Of a stretch of 64,000 bases of DNA, positions 1-19,271 are shown in pieces (the first letter of the stretch is position 1; each line of letters starts with the position of its first letter). The stretch is from contig JANXUT010000092.1 in the NCBI GenBank assembly GCA_025356075.1, positions 38,982-102,981 of the forward strand, read 5' to 3'. Made by a program: the position numbers and the translations under genes. The DNA comes from Pseudomonadota bacterium. GTDB taxonomy: Bacteria; Pseudomonadota; Gammaproteobacteria; Steroidobacterales; Steroidobacteraceae. The notes below the pieces were generated by a model, which worked only from the letters and a program-made list of their open reading frames with translations, was not told the DNA's origin and ran no database searches.

Positions 1-3
1 CCC

Positions 4-1269
4 GTGCCGGAGCGGATCGGCAAGTACGAAATCATCAAGGAAGTCGGCCGCGGCAGCACCGGCGTCGTCTACCTGTCGCACGACCCGTACTACGGCCGTG
101 ACGTCGCGATCAAGGTCTACAACATCGAGGCCAACGACGACCCGGACAAGGCGCGGGTCGCGCGCAAGATGTTCCTGTCCGAGGCCCACATGGTGGGCAT
201 GCTGCAGCACCCGAACATCCTGCCGATCTTCGATGCCGGCGAGGAAAGCGGTCACTACTACGTCGTGACCGAGTTCGTGCACGGCGCGCGCACGCTCGCC
301 GCGTACTGCCGCCCCGACAACCTGCTCAGGATCGACGACGTCGTCGAGATCGTCTACAAGTGCGCCAAGGCGCTCTATTACTCCCACGGTCGCGGCGTCA
401 TCCACCGCGACATCAAGCCCTCGAACGTGATGCTCACCGTCGAGAGCGACGTACGCATCATCGACTTCGGCATCGCGATCGTCGCGGACTCGGAGATCTC
501 GCGCATCGAGGGCATCGCCGGCAGCCCCTCGTACATGTCACCCGAGCAGGTGCAGTCGCTCGAGATCACCAACCGCTCGGACCTCTACTCGCTCGGCGCG
601 GTCATGTACGAGCTCTTGACGGGGTTCCGGCCGTTTCGCGCCGGCAACCTCTCGAAGCTCCTGCACCAGATCGTCTACGCGACCGCGCCGCCGATCCACA
701 CGCTGCGGGCCGACGTGCCCGAGGAGCTCGAGAGCGTCGTCGCGACCGCGATGCAGAAGGACCCCGAGAAGCGCTTTCGCACCGGCCAGGAATTCGCCGC
801 AGGGCTCACCCGCGTGCACCAGCGGCTGCGCGCGGAGTCGAACAAGATCGACCGGCACGAGCAGTTCGCGATGCTCAGGCGCCTGAAGTTCTTCCACGAC
901 TTCTCACACGGCGAGATCTGGGAAGTGCTGCGGGCGAGCCAGTGGCAGGACTACGCCGACAACGAGGAAATCGTCAAGGAAGGCGAGATGGACGACCGCT
1001 TCTACGTCATCGTCTCCGGTGGCGTGAAGGTGGGTCGGCTCGGCAAGGAAATCGGCGTGCTCGACACCGGCGAGTGCTTCGGCGAGACGAGCTACGTGCG
1101 CGGCGCCAAGCGCCAGGCGACGATCAAGGCGCGCGGCAGCGTCACGGTCATGAAGGTGAGCTCCACGCTCCTCGAGCAGGTCTCGGCCTCCTGCCAGCTC
1201 AGGTTCAACAAGGTGTTCCTGCGCTCGCTGATCGGCAGGCTGCAGGGCAACGACACGCCCGCGAGCTGA
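4..1269 (+). CDS. Ser/Thr protein kinase (Hanks type) with C-terminal cyclic-nucleotide-binding-like domain
   Basis: This 421-aa protein should phosphorylate Ser/Thr residues of partner proteins in response to a small ligand. The kinase domain covers roughly residues 8-270: a canonical glycine loop (GRGSTG, 15-20), the ATP-anchoring Lys37 in VAIKVY, the catalytic HRD at 134-136 followed by IKPSN, and DFG at 154-156. Residues about 295-415 form a Crp/cNMP-binding-like beta domain (EIVKEGEMDDRFYVIVSGGV, then GECFGE). No transmembrane segment is visible, so it is probably cytosolic. The start is a GTG three bases into the window; the N-terminus looks natural for a kinase, but a start upstream of the window cannot be excluded. 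Whether the second domain binds cAMP, cGMP or nothing cannot be read from the sequence. Confidence 0.88.
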   Translation: MPERIGKYEIIKEVGRGSTGVVYLSHDPYYGRDVAIKVYNIEANDDPDKARVARKMFLSEAHMVGMLQHPNILPIFDAGEESGHYYVVTEFVHGARTLAAYCRPDNLLRIDDVVEIVYKCAKALYYSHGRGVIHRDIKPSNVMLTVESDVRIIDFGIAIVADSEISRIEGIAGSPSYMSPEQVQSLEITNRSDLYSLGAVMYELLTGFRPFRAGNLSKLLHQIVYATAPPIHTLRADVPEELESVVATAMQKDPEKRFRTGQEFAAGLTRVHQRLRAESNKIDRHEQFAMLRRLKFFHDFSHGEIWEVLRASQWQDYADNEEIVKEGEMDDRFYVIVSGGVKVGRLGKEIGVLDTGECFGETSYVRGAKRQATIKARGSVTVMKVSSTLLEQVSASCQLRFNKVFLRSLIGRLQGNDTPAS

Positions 1270-1345
1270 TCCTCAGGCCGCGCGCGCGGCCTCCCCGGAA
1301 CCTCACGCTGACGCCAAGGCCCTCTTCGCCTGCAGCCACCGCCCG

Positions 1346-2170
1346 TCAGGCGCGTGCGGCGTCCTTGTCGCGCTCGATCATCGCGTAGGCCGAGTGGTTG
1401 TGGATCGACTCGAAGTTCTCGGACTCGACCACGTAGGCGCGGATGCGCTCATCGGCATTCAGGCGCACCGCGACGTCGCGCACCATGTCCTCGACGAACT
1501 TCGGGTTGTCGTAGGCGCGCTCGGTCACGTACTTCTCGTCCGGGCGCTTCAGGATCCCGTAGACCTCGCAGGAAGCCTCCTTCTCGGCGACGTCGACGAG
1601 TTCCTCGATCCACACGTGCCCGTCGATCTTCGCGCTGATGGTCACGTGCGAGCGCTGGTTGTGCGCGCCGTAGTCGGAGATCCGCTTGGAACACGGGCAC
1701 AGGCTCGTCACCGGCACCACGACCTTCAGCCAGGTCGAGAGCTTGCCGTCCCTGACCTCGCCGATCAGCGTCGTGCGGTAGTCGAGGAGACTCTGCACCC
1801 CCGAGACCGGCGCCTTCTTCATGACGAAGTAGGGGAAGGTCATCTCGATGTGGCCGGTCTCGGCGTCGAGGCGCTTGACCATCTCCCGGAGCATCGCGCG
1901 GAACGAGTCGACCGAGAGCTCGCGCTCGTGCTCGTGGAGGATCTCGACGAAGCGCGACATGTGCGTGCCCTTGAAGTTGTGGGGCAGGTACACGTACATG
2001 TTGAAGTTGGCGATCGTGTGCTGCTCGCCGCCCGAGCGGTCCTTCACGCGCACCGGGTGGAAGATGTCCTTGACGCCCACCTTGTCGATCGCGATCTGGC
2101 GCGTGTCGGCGCGACCCTGCACGTCCTCGATCTGCGCGGCCTTCTTCGGCTTCACCGTCGGCGTATCCAT
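1346..2170 (-). CDS. folE2: GTP cyclohydrolase I type B (FolE2)
   Basis: FolE2 converts GTP to 7,8-dihydroneopterin triphosphate, the first step of folate (and queuosine precursor) synthesis, and belongs to the tunnelling-fold type IB family rather than classical FolE. The family signature [19 protein letters not shown] is present at about residues 155-173, with Cys158 the likely metal/active-site cysteine. The open frame extends to 2224, but the ATG at 2170 begins [10 protein letters not shown] and has GGACGG about 8 bases upstream, so I prefer it; this gives 274 aa. It is the last gene of the xseB-ispA-dxs-folE2 unit, 57 bp after dxs. Type IB enzymes are known from other bacteria to be used when zinc is scarce; nothing in this sequence proves that here. 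Confidence 0.93.
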   Translation of the reverse strand: MDTPTVKPKKAAQIEDVQGRADTRQIAIDKVGVKDIFHPVRVKDRSGGEQHTIANFNMYVYLPHNFKGTHMSRFVEILHEHERELSVDSFRAMLREMVKRLDAETGHIEMTFPYFVMKKAPVSGVQSLLDYRTTLIGEVRDGKLSTWLKVVVPVTSLCPCSKRISDYGAHNQRSHVTISAKIDGHVWIEELVDVAEKEASCEVYGILKRPDEKYVTERAYDNPKFVEDMVRDVAVRLNADERIRAYVVESENFESIHNHSAYAMIERDKDAARA

Positions 2171-2227
2171 CGTAAGTTCCGTCCTGCCGCCAGCGGCGAC
2201 GTTCAACGCTGTCTCGTCGGGCACGGC

Positions 2228-4126
2228 TTACGCGCGCTGCTGGCGCGGCTGCCACCAGCGCTCGATCGCGGCGCCGAGCGAGGCGGGGTCGAGCCCGGCG
2301 GCGGCGAGGTTCTCCGCGCGCGAGCCATGCTCGATGAAGCGGTCGGGCAGCCCAAGCTGCAGGACCGGCCGCACGTAGCCATTCGCGGTCAGCACCTCGA
2401 GCACCGCGTCCCCGGCGCCGCCCGCGATGACGTTCTCCTCGATCGTCACCAGGTACTCGTGCCGGTCGGCGAGGCGCATCACGAGCGCTGAGTCGATGGG
2501 CTTCACGAAGCGCATGTTGACGAGGGTCGCATCGAGCCGCTCGGCGGTCGCGGCCACCGCCTGCACCATGGTACCGAAGGCGAGGATTGCAAGGCCGCAG
2601 CGCCCTTCGCGGCGGATCTCGGCCACCCCGATCGGCAGCGCCTCCATCTCCGGCCGCGGCACGACGCCGGGCCCCGGGCCCCTGGGGTAGCGCACCGCCG
2701 CGGGGCCCCCGAGCATCACGGCGGTGTAGAGCATCTGCCGGCACTCGTTCTCGTCGGCCGGCGCCATGACGACCATGTTGGGCACGCAGCGCAGGAAAGT
2801 CAGGTCGAACGCCCCCTGGTGGGTGGCGCCGTCGCCGCCGACGACGCCCGCGCGGTCGAGCGCGAAGGTCACGGGGAGCTTCTGCAGCGCGACGTCATGG
2901 ATCAGCTGGTCGTAGGCGCGCTGCAGGAACGTCGAGTAGATCGCGACGATGGGCCGGTGGCCCTCGCAGGCGAGCCCGGCGGCGAGCGTGACCGCGTGCT
3001 GCTCGGCGATCGCGACGTCGAAATACCGCTCGGGAAAGCGCTTGGAGAACTCGACGAGCCCCGAGCCCTCGCGCATCGCCGGCGTGATGCCGACGATCTT
3101 CGGGTCCTTCTCGGCCATGTCGCACAGCCACTCGCCGAATACCTGCGAGTAGGTGGGACCTGAGCTCTTCTCCTTGAAGATGACCGCCTTGTCGGGGTCG
3201 AAGGGACCCGGGCCGTGCCACTTGATGGGATCGGCCTCGGCGGGCGCATAGCCCTTGCCCTTGCGCGTGACGACGTGCAGGAACTGGGGCCCGTGCAGGT
3301 TCCGGACGTTCCTGAGCGTCTTCACGAGGCCGCCGACGTCGTGGCCGTCGATGGGCCCTATGTAGTTGAAGCCCATCTCCTCGAACAAGGTGCCGGGCAA
3401 CACCATGCCCTTCATGTGCTCCTCCGAGCGGCGCGCGAGTTCCCAGGCGGCCGGGATGCGCCTCAGGATCTTCTTGCTGCCTTCCTTCAGGCTCGCATAG
3501 AGCTTGCCGGAGAGGACCCGCGCGAAGTAGTTCGACAGCGCCCCCACGTTCTCCGAGATCGACATGTCGTTGTCGTTCAGGATCACGAGGAGGTCGACAT
3601 CGAGGCTGCCGGCGTGGTTCAACGCCTCGAAGGCAAGCCCAGCCGACATCGCCCCGTCGCCGATGATCGCGACGTGGCGGCGCCGCGGGAGCGAGGGATC
3701 CGCGGCGCGGGACAGCTCGTTGCCGATGGCCATGCCGAGCGCCGCGGAGATCGAGGTGCTCGAGTGGCCGACGCCGAACGTGTCGTACTCGCTCTCGGCG
3801 CGGCTCGGGAAGGGCGCGAGGCCGCCATCGCCCTTGATCGTGTGCAGCCGGTCGCGCCGGCCGGTCAGTACCTTGTGCGGGTAGGCCTGGTGGCCGACGT
3901 CCCAGACGAGGAGGTCGTTCGGGGTGTCGTAGACGTAGTGGAGCGCGAGGGTGAGTTCCACCGTGCCGAGACCCGCGGCGAAGTGGCCGCCCTTCTGGCT
4001 GACGGTGTCGATGAGGAACGCCCGCAGCTCCTGCGCGACCGCCGGGAGTTCGGCTTCGGTGAGCCTTCGCAGGTCCGCGGGCGAGTCGAGGGCGAGGACG
4101 TGCGGGTAGGGGTCGGACCCGGGCAT
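2228..4126 (-). CDS. dxs: 1-deoxy-D-xylulose-5-phosphate synthase
   Basis: Dxs condenses pyruvate and glyceraldehyde 3-phosphate to DXP, the entry step of the MEP isoprenoid pathway, using thiamine diphosphate. The 632-aa length fits the family. Visible signatures are [16 protein letters not shown] near residue 75, the ThDP/Mg motif GDGAMSAG followed about 25 residues later by LNDNDMSI, and the transketolase central motif with [13 protein letters not shown] near residue 375. The C-terminal transketolase domain ends in a Trp-Arg-rich tail. It lies 51 bp downstream of ispA on the same strand, so the first committed enzyme and the prenyl chain-elongation enzyme are probably cotranscribed. I see no riboswitch in the short spacer. 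Confidence 0.97.
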   Translation of the reverse strand: MPGSDPYPHVLALDSPADLRRLTEAELPAVAQELRAFLIDTVSQKGGHFAAGLGTVELTLALHYVYDTPNDLLVWDVGHQAYPHKVLTGRRDRLHTIKGDGGLAPFPSRAESEYDTFGVGHSSTSISAALGMAIGNELSRAADPSLPRRRHVAIIGDGAMSAGLAFEALNHAGSLDVDLLVILNDNDMSISENVGALSNYFARVLSGKLYASLKEGSKKILRRIPAAWELARRSEEHMKGMVLPGTLFEEMGFNYIGPIDGHDVGGLVKTLRNVRNLHGPQFLHVVTRKGKGYAPAEADPIKWHGPGPFDPDKAVIFKEKSSGPTYSQVFGEWLCDMAEKDPKIVGITPAMREGSGLVEFSKRFPERYFDVAIAEQHAVTLAAGLACEGHRPIVAIYSTFLQRAYDQLIHDVALQKLPVTFALDRAGVVGGDGATHQGAFDLTFLRCVPNMVVMAPADENECRQMLYTAVMLGGPAAVRYPRGPGPGVVPRPEMEALPIGVAEIRREGRCGLAILAFGTMVQAVAATAERLDATLVNMRFVKPIDSALVMRLADRHEYLVTIEENVIAGGAGDAVLEVLTANGYVRPVLQLGLPDRFIEHGSRAENLAAAGLDPASLGAAIERWWQPRQQRA

Positions 4127-4177
4127 AGGAGCAGTCTAACCGCATCCGCCCGGGGGTGCCGGGGGGTGGCGGCGCGG

Positions 4178-5065
4178 CTAGGACCGGCGCTCGACGATGT
4201 AGCCGGCGAGCCGCGCCAGCATCGAGGCCCTGTCCCCGAAGCCCCGAATCGCCGCGAGCGCCTCACCCTCGAGCTCGAGCGCCCGCTCGCGCGCCCGCTC
4301 GACCCCGACCGCGGCGGGGTAGGTCGGCTTATGTCGTGCCCGGTCGGCGCCGACGGCCTTGCCGAGGAGCGCGGGGTCGCCCTCGACGTCGAGGAGGTCA
4401 TCGACGATCTGGAAGGCGAGCCCGAGCGCGCGCGAGAACCGGTCGAGGCGCGTCAGATCCTCAGCCCCGGCGCCGGCGAGGAGCGCGGGGAGCCTCACGC
4501 TCGTCTCGATGAGCGCGCCGGTTTTCCGCACGTGCATCGCCTCGACCTCGTGCTCATCGAGGTTGCGGCCGACCGCGGCGAGGTCGATCGCCTGGCCGCC
4601 GGCCATGCCCTGCGTGCCGCTCCCGGTCGCGAGCGCGCTCATCATCGCGACGCGCGCCTCCGCCCCGGCGGGTGCATTCGCGAGGCTCTCGAAGGCGAGT
4701 ACCTGCAGCGCGTCCCCGGCGAGGATCGCCGTCGCCTCGTCGAACTGGCGGTGGCAGGTCGGTCGACCGCGCCGCAAGTCATCGTCATCCATCGCCGGCA
4801 GGTCGTCGTGCACGAGCGAATAGACGTGGATCATCTCGACCGCAGCGGCGGCGGCATCGAGCGCCTCGAGGGGCGCCGCGTAGAGTTCGCCGACCGCGTA
4901 GACGAGCGCGGGACGGATGCGCTTGCCGCCACCGAGCGCGCTGTAGCGCATCGCCTGGTGCAGGCGCCCGGGGACCTCGGACGGAAGGGGCAGGCGCGCC
5001 TCGAGCGCCTGCTCGACGCGGGCCTGGTAGGCGGCGAGGCGCGCGGCGAATTCGGCGGGAGTCAC
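4178..5065 (-). CDS. ispA: (2E,6E)-farnesyl diphosphate synthase
   Basis: IspA adds two IPP units to DMAPP to make farnesyl diphosphate for quinones, bactoprenol and other isoprenoids. The 295-aa protein has the first aspartate-rich motif [14 protein letters not shown] (about 87-100) and the second, [13 protein letters not shown], in its C-terminal half, plus GGGKRIRP near residue 45 for substrate binding. The long frame runs to 5470, but the upstream part is not family-like. The GTG at 5063-5065 gives the usual N-terminus ([14 protein letters not shown]) and overlaps the xseB stop as GTGA, which decides the start. Chain length is assigned by family resemblance; a geranyl or geranylgeranyl product is less likely. 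Confidence 0.95.
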   Translation of the reverse strand: MTPAEFAARLAAYQARVEQALEARLPLPSEVPGRLHQAMRYSALGGGKRIRPALVYAVGELYAAPLEALDAAAAAVEMIHVYSLVHDDLPAMDDDDLRRGRPTCHRQFDEATAILAGDALQVLAFESLANAPAGAEARVAMMSALATGSGTQGMAGGQAIDLAAVGRNLDEHEVEAMHVRKTGALIETSVRLPALLAGAGAEDLTRLDRFSRALGLAFQIVDDLLDVEGDPALLGKAVGADRARHKPTYPAAVGVERARERALELEGEALAAIRGFGDRASMLARLAGYIVERRS

Positions 5066-5349
5066 TCCGCCTCGTCGTCGGGCTCGTCGAAGGGCACGGT
5101 CGCGTGCGAGCCGTCGGCGCGCGCGAGCAGGAGCTCGACCTTCTGCTCGGCCTGCGTGAGCGCCTGCTGGCAGGCGCGGGTCAGGGCGATGCCGCGTTCG
5201 AAGGAGGCGAGGGCTTCCTCGAGCGGCACGTCGCCCTGCTCGAGGCGCGTGACGACGGCCTCGAGCTCGGCGATCGACTGCTCGAATTCGAAGGGCGGGG
5301 CCGCCTCGGCGGTCGTCGGCGCTGCGCTCGCGGATTTGCTGCGGGCCAT
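5062..5349 (-). CDS. xseB: Exodeoxyribonuclease VII small subunit
   Basis: XseB is the small helical subunit that assembles with XseA to form the single-strand-specific exonuclease VII. The 95-aa protein has the family core [20 protein letters not shown] followed by [17 protein letters not shown] and an acidic C-terminal tail (DEPDDEAE). It is the first gene of the minus-strand unit and overlaps ispA by 4 bp (GTGA), the arrangement seen in many proteobacteria. Its promoter should lie in the 190-bp region shared with the divergent rubrerythrin gene. xseA is not in the window. Confidence 0.95.
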   Translation of the reverse strand: MARSKSASAAPTTAEAAPPFEFEQSIAELEAVVTRLEQGDVPLEEALASFERGIALTRACQQALTQAEQKVELLLARADGSHATVPFDEPDDEAE

Positions 5350-5431
5350 GAGTCTCTTTCAGGACGCGGGAATCGCCGGAGACTACCGGCCGGCGGCTTC
5401 GAGCGTCAACGAAGCTCATCGTCCGCGCCGA

Positions 5432-5461
5432 TTGACGCGTGTGCGGAGCCGCGACTACAGT
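5432..5461 (+). promoter_or_regulatory. Candidate sigma70 promoter for the rubrerythrin gene
   Basis: TTGACG at 5432-5437 and TACAGT at 5456-5461 are separated by 18 bp, close to the TTGACA/TATAAT consensus. They point toward the rubrerythrin start 79 bp downstream. On the other strand a TTGACG (5409-5404) with a weak TAGTCT 18 bp beyond could serve xseB. Both are sequence matches only. Confidence 0.45.
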
Positions 5462-5539
5462 TCTCCCCACCGGTCCTCGCGCCGGCTGCGCGTCCCCCGC
5501 GCTCCCCGTAAAACTTGTGATGATTCAAGGAGATCTCTC

Positions 5540-5953
5540 GTGAACCTCAAGGGCAGTAGGACTGAGAAGAACCTGAAGGACGCCTTCGCCGGCGAGTCCC
5601 AGGCGAACCGTCGTTACCTGTACTTCGCAGCCAAGGCCGATGTCGAAGGCTTCAACGACGTCTCCGCCGTGTTTCGTTCGACCGCCGAGGGCGAGACGGG
5701 CCACGCGCACGGCCATCTCGAGTACCTGGAGGCCGTCGGGGACCCCGCGACCGGACTCCCGATCGGCCCGACCTCCGACAACCTGAAGGCGGCGATCGCC
5801 GGCGAGACGCACGAGTACACCGACATGTACCCGGGCATGGCGAAGGCGGCGCGCGAGGAAGGTTTCGGCGAGATCGCCGACTGGTTCGAGACGCTGGCGA
5901 AGGCCGAGCGTTCGCACGCGAACCGCTTCCAGAAGGCGCTCGACGGCCTGTAA
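5540..5953 (+). CDS. Rubrerythrin-family diiron protein (no rubredoxin domain)
   Basis: This 137-aa protein is a four-helix ferritin-like diiron domain of the rubrerythrin type, a family linked to peroxide reduction and iron/oxidative stress. Likely iron ligands are Glu19 ([12 protein letters not shown]), the ExxH at 52-55 (ETGH), Glu89/Glu92 (AGETHEY) and the ExxH at 123-126 (ERSH). The C-terminal rubredoxin domain of classical rubrerythrin, with its CxxC pairs, is absent and the protein contains no cysteine. The GTG start is set by a strong AAGGAGA ribosome site 7-8 bases upstream. The frame is open far upstream, but that part is antisense to ispA and dxs. It is followed by an Fe-S protein and a DUF3501-like protein, a cassette that suggests an electron-supply partnership. 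Confidence 0.92.
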   Translation: MNLKGSRTEKNLKDAFAGESQANRRYLYFAAKADVEGFNDVSAVFRSTAEGETGHAHGHLEYLEAVGDPATGLPIGPTSDNLKAAIAGETHEYTDMYPGMAKAAREEGFGEIADWFETLAKAERSHANRFQKALDGL

Positions 5954-5964
5954 TCGATCACCGA

Positions 5965-5992
5965 CCGTGCCCGCCGGCGGCGGCGGGCACGG
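5965..5992 (+). terminator. Perfect GC-rich hairpin between rubrerythrin and Fe-S genes
   Basis: Arms 5965-5976 (CCGTGCCCGCCG) and 5981-5992 pair perfectly over 12 bp around a 4-nt loop. No T-run follows, so it may be a Rho-dependent or attenuating terminator, or an mRNA-stabilising stem that lowers downstream expression relative to rubrerythrin. Confidence 0.5.
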
Positions 5993-6021
5993 CTCGGAAG
6001 CTTGGGACGACTGAACAACCG

Positions 6022-7360
6022 ATGACCCAGACGCCTCCGCCAGGCGCCCGCGAGGGCAGCCTCGAAGCACCGACGCGTCACCCGATCGCGTGGAAGGACC
6101 CCGACTTCCTCGACGAGACCTCGCTCTTCAAGGAGCTCGAGCGGGTCTTCGACATTTGCCACGGCTGCCGGCGCTGCTTCAGCCTGTGCCAGTCGTTTCC
6201 GCTCCTGTTCGATGCGGTCGATGCCTCGCCCACGGGCGAAGTCGACGGCGTGCCGCACGCGGCGTTCTGGCCGGTCGTCGACAACTGTTACCTCTGCGAC
6301 ATGTGCTACATGACGAAGTGCCCGTACGTTCCGCCGCACCCGTGGAACGTCGACTTCCCGCACCTGATGCTGCGCGCGAAGGCGCTCAAGCACTCCGAGG
6401 GTCGCACGAGCACGCGCGACAAGATCCTGTCGGCGACCGACCTCGTCGGCTCCCTCGCCGGGATCCCGGTCATCGCCGAGATCGTCAACGGCGTCAATCA
6501 CTCCAAGCTCGGCCGCGCGCTCCTCGAGAAGACGCTCGGCGTCGACGCGCAGGCGCCGGTGCCGCGCTATGAAAGCCACACGTTCCGTGACCGCGAGGCG
6601 AAGCGGCAGAAGCCCGCGCTCGTGCCGGTCGCGACGGCGGAGACGCGCGGTCGCGTCGCGCTCTTTGCGACCTGTTACGGCAACCGCAATGAGCCCAAGC
6701 TCAACGAGGACCTGGTCGCGGTCCTGGAGCACAACGGCATTCCGGTCGAGCTCGCAACCCTCGAGAAATGCTGCGGGATGCCGAAGCTTGAGCTCGGCGA
6801 CCTCAAGGCCGTCGAGACGCTGAAGGACGTGAACATCCCGGTGCTCGCCGCGCTCGTCGATGCGGGCCACGACCTCGTCGCGGTCATCCCCTCGTGCGTG
6901 CTGATGTTCAAGCAGGAACTGCCACTCCTCTTCCCGGACGATGCCAACGTCCGCAAGGTCAGCGATCACTTCTACGACCCGTTCGAGTACCTGATGCTGA
7001 GGCACAAGGCGGGGCGCCTCGCCATCGACTTCAAGGCGGAACTTGGCAAGGTGGCCTACCACGTGCCGTGTCACCTGCGCGTGCAGAACCTGGGGTTGAA
7101 GACCCGCGATCTCCTGAAGCTCGTGCTGGGCACGACGCTTGAGGTCATCGAACGCTGCTCCGGCCACAACGGCACCTACGCGGTGAAGACGGAGTTCCAC
7201 GCCGCGTCCGTCAAGATCGGCAAGCCCGTCGTCGATCGCGTCGCGAAGTCGGGCGCCGTGCAGCATTCGAGTGATTGCCCGATGGCCGGCCACCAGATCT
7301 CCGGCGGCCTCGAGGATCACCGCCCACCCGTGCACCCGCTGACGCTCTTGAGGCAGGCCT

Positions 7361-7380
<20 letters not shown>
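6022..7380 (+). CDS. Fe-S oxidoreductase with two 4Fe-4S clusters and CCG-like domains
   Basis: This 452-aa cytosolic protein resembles the iron-sulfur subunits of heterodisulfide reductase, glycolate oxidase (GlcF) and glycerol-3-phosphate dehydrogenase (GlpC). Two ferredoxin motifs of the CxxCxxCxxxC type are visible, Cys46-49-52-56 ([11 protein letters not shown]) and near residues 92-103 ([13 protein letters not shown]). The C-terminal half has CCG-like cysteines ([41 protein letters not shown]). It probably carries electrons. Placement 68 bp after rubrerythrin and overlapping the DUF3501-like gene by 20 bp suggests that it feeds the diiron protein or a shared partner. The electron donor is not encoded here and the true substrate is unknown. 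Confidence 0.88.
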
Positions 7381-12235
<4,855 letters not shown>

Positions 12236-12290
12236 GACCCGCGCGCCCCAAAACGGTGCGCCGGATCCCCTCGAAAGCCTGCGCTCGCTC

Positions 12291-14834
<2,544 letters not shown>

Positions 14835-14837
14835 GCG

Positions 14838-17081
14838 GTGCCTCTCACACGAAGGGCCACGGTGCGCAAACGGCTGCCGGCGTCTGAAATCGATGCGATT
14901 GTCGGCGCGACGCACCGCGAGCCGCGCTCGGTCCTCGGCTACCACGAGTTCGAACGCGCCAACGAGCAGCCGCTCGCGCTCGTGCGGGTGCTTGAGCCCG
15001 ATGCTGCCGAGGTGTCGGTGTTCTGGGAGGACGAGGCGCCGGCGGCGGCGCGGGTGCTCAAGCGCCTGCACCCGGCCGGGCTCTACGAGGGACGGATTGC
15101 GTTTCGCCGGCCGCTCGTGCCGTACCGTCTCAAGGTCCGCTACACGGACGGCCACGAACTCCTGAAGCACGACCCGTATTTCTTCGCGCCGCAGCTCTCG
15201 GACTTCGACCTTTACCTGTTCGCGGAAGGGAACCACTACCGTATCTGGGCCAAGTTGGGTGCCCACCCGACGACGCTAGAGGGGCTCGCCGGGACGCGCT
15301 TCGCTGTGTGGGCGCCGAACGCCCAGCGCGTCAGCGTCGTCGGGCCCTTCAACCTGTGGGACGGCCGCCGTCACGCGATGCAGGCGCGCGGTGCGACCGG
15401 CGTATGGGAACTGTTCATGCCGGGGCTCGGCGCCGGTGAGCTCTACAAGTACGAGATCCGCACCGCGGCGGGCGGCACCGTGCTCAAGTCCGACCCGTAC
15501 GGCTTCGCGATGCAGCTCAGGCCCGACAACTGTTCGGTCGTCGCCGACCTCGAAGGCTACGAGTGGCACGACGAGCATTGGCTCGCCGCGCGGCGCACGG
15601 CCGATCCCAAGCGCCAGGCGATCAACGTCTACGAGGTGCACCTGGGCTCCTGGCGGCGCGTCGAGGGGCGCGAGCCGCCGTTCATGAACTGGCACGAGGC
15701 GGTCGAGCAGCTGATCCCCTATGTGCGCGACTTAGGGTTCACGCACATCGAACTCATGGGCGTCGCCGAGCACCCGTTCGATGGCTCGTGGGGATACCAG
15801 GTCGCGGGCTACTACGCGCCGACCGCGCGTTTCGGCTCGCCCAGCGACTTCAAGTACTTCGTCGATCGCTGCCACCTGGCCGGCCTCGGCGTGCTGATGG
15901 ACTGGGTGCCGGCGCATTTCCCCAAGGACGAGCATGGCCTTGCCGAGTTCGACGGCACGGCACTCTACGAGCACGCCGATCCCCGCCAGGGCGAGCACCG
16001 CGAATGGGGCACGAAGATCTTCAACTTCGGCCGCAACGAAGTCCGCAATTTCCTCGTCGCCAACGCGCTCTACTGGCTCGAGAATTTCCACATCGACGGC
16101 CTCAGGGTCGATGCGGTCGCATCGATGCTGTACCTCGACTACAGCCGCGAGCCCGGCCAATGGATCCCGAACGCCTACGGCGGCCGCGAGAACCTGGACG
16201 CCATCGGCTTCCTCCGGCAGCTCAACTGGGCGGTGCGGGAGTTCGCGCCGGGCACGATCACCGCCGCCGAGGAATCGACCACGTTCCCGGGCGTCACGCA
16301 GCCCGTCCACCTCGGCGGCCTCGGCTTCACGTTCAAGTGGAACATGGGCTGGATGAACGACACGCTGCGCTACATGGCGCTCGATCCGGTGTTTCGCAGC
16401 CACGAGCATCGGCTCATCACGTTCTCGTTCGCCTACGCGTGGTCGGAGAGCTTCATGCTGCCGATCTCGCACGACGAGGTCGTCCACGGCAAGCGCGCGC
16501 TCCTCGACAAACTGCCGGGCGATGAGTGGCAGAAGCGCGCGAACTACCGGCTGTTCCGCACCTACATGACGGCGCATCCGGGCAAGAAGCTGCTGTTCAT
16601 GGGCTCGGAGTTCGGCCAGTGGCACGAATGGCGCGACGGCGGCACGCTTGACTGGGAACTCCTCGGCGATGCGCGGCACCGCCAGCTCTTCGAGTTCAAC
16701 GCCGAGCTCAACCGGCTCTACGCGGGTTCGCCCGCGCTTCACGGCAGCGACTGCGACAGCGATGGCTTCGCGTGGATCGAGGTCGAGAACGCGGCGCAGA
16801 GCGTGTTCGCGTTCGAGCGACGCTCGACGCGCGGCGAGGCGGGCGGCACGCTCATTTGCGTCTTCAATGCGACGCCGGTGCCGCGCGAGGACTACTGGCT
16901 CGGCGTCGGGTCGCCCGGGCACTACCGCAAGCTCATCGATTCGGATGCCGCCCGTTTCGGTGGCTCGGGCTACTCGGGCGCCGATGTCATCGAGGCGCAC
17001 GCGCACGCGGCGCACGGTCGTGCGTTCGCGCTCAAGCTGTCGCTGCCGCCGCTCGGCGCGCTGATCCTGACGCGCGCATGA
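14838..17081 (+). CDS. glgB: 1,4-alpha-glucan branching enzyme (GH13)
   Basis: GlgB cuts alpha-1,4 chains and re-attaches them through alpha-1,6 bonds to branch glycogen. The 747-aa protein has a long N-terminal part with a CBM48 module (GTRFAVWAPNAQRVSVVG near residue 155) and a GH13 barrel with catalytic regions DGLRVDAVASMLYLDY (nucleophile Asp), TAAEESTTFPG (acid Glu) and ISHDEVVHGK (Asp). The reported start is GTG at 14838; a second GTG at 14862 (VRKRLPASE) is equally plausible. It sits 3 bp after glgP and upstream of glgX, so the operon holds a phosphorylase, a brancher and a debrancher. Confidence 0.96.
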   Translation: MPLTRRATVRKRLPASEIDAIVGATHREPRSVLGYHEFERANEQPLALVRVLEPDAAEVSVFWEDEAPAAARVLKRLHPAGLYEGRIAFRRPLVPYRLKVRYTDGHELLKHDPYFFAPQLSDFDLYLFAEGNHYRIWAKLGAHPTTLEGLAGTRFAVWAPNAQRVSVVGPFNLWDGRRHAMQARGATGVWELFMPGLGAGELYKYEIRTAAGGTVLKSDPYGFAMQLRPDNCSVVADLEGYEWHDEHWLAARRTADPKRQAINVYEVHLGSWRRVEGREPPFMNWHEAVEQLIPYVRDLGFTHIELMGVAEHPFDGSWGYQVAGYYAPTARFGSPSDFKYFVDRCHLAGLGVLMDWVPAHFPKDEHGLAEFDGTALYEHADPRQGEHREWGTKIFNFGRNEVRNFLVANALYWLENFHIDGLRVDAVASMLYLDYSREPGQWIPNAYGGRENLDAIGFLRQLNWAVREFAPGTITAAEESTTFPGVTQPVHLGGLGFTFKWNMGWMNDTLRYMALDPVFRSHEHRLITFSFAYAWSESFMLPISHDEVVHGKRALLDKLPGDEWQKRANYRLFRTYMTAHPGKKLLFMGSEFGQWHEWRDGGTLDWELLGDARHRQLFEFNAELNRLYAGSPALHGSDCDSDGFAWIEVENAAQSVFAFERRSTRGEAGGTLICVFNATPVPREDYWLGVGSPGHYRKLIDSDAARFGGSGYSGADVIEAHAHAAHGRAFALKLSLPPLGALILTRA

Positions 17082-17124
17082 GCACTCCGCCGCGATCTGC
17101 CGCCCGGCGCGTGGTGCGAAGCTG

Positions 17125-19242
<2,118 letters not shown>

Positions 19243-19271
19243 GTCGCCGCGCCGCGCGGGCGCGGCCGCCC

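Noticed and set aside
1275..1292. 18-bp palindrome of CG repeats after the first kinase gene, possible terminator
   Set aside because: It is a self-complementary GC run with no room for a stable loop and no T-run; such words are expected in this composition.
3215..5953. A 912-codon open frame on the plus strand
   Set aside because: Only its last 137 codons are a real gene (rubrerythrin); the rest is antisense to dxs, ispA and xseB and stays open because of high GC third positions.
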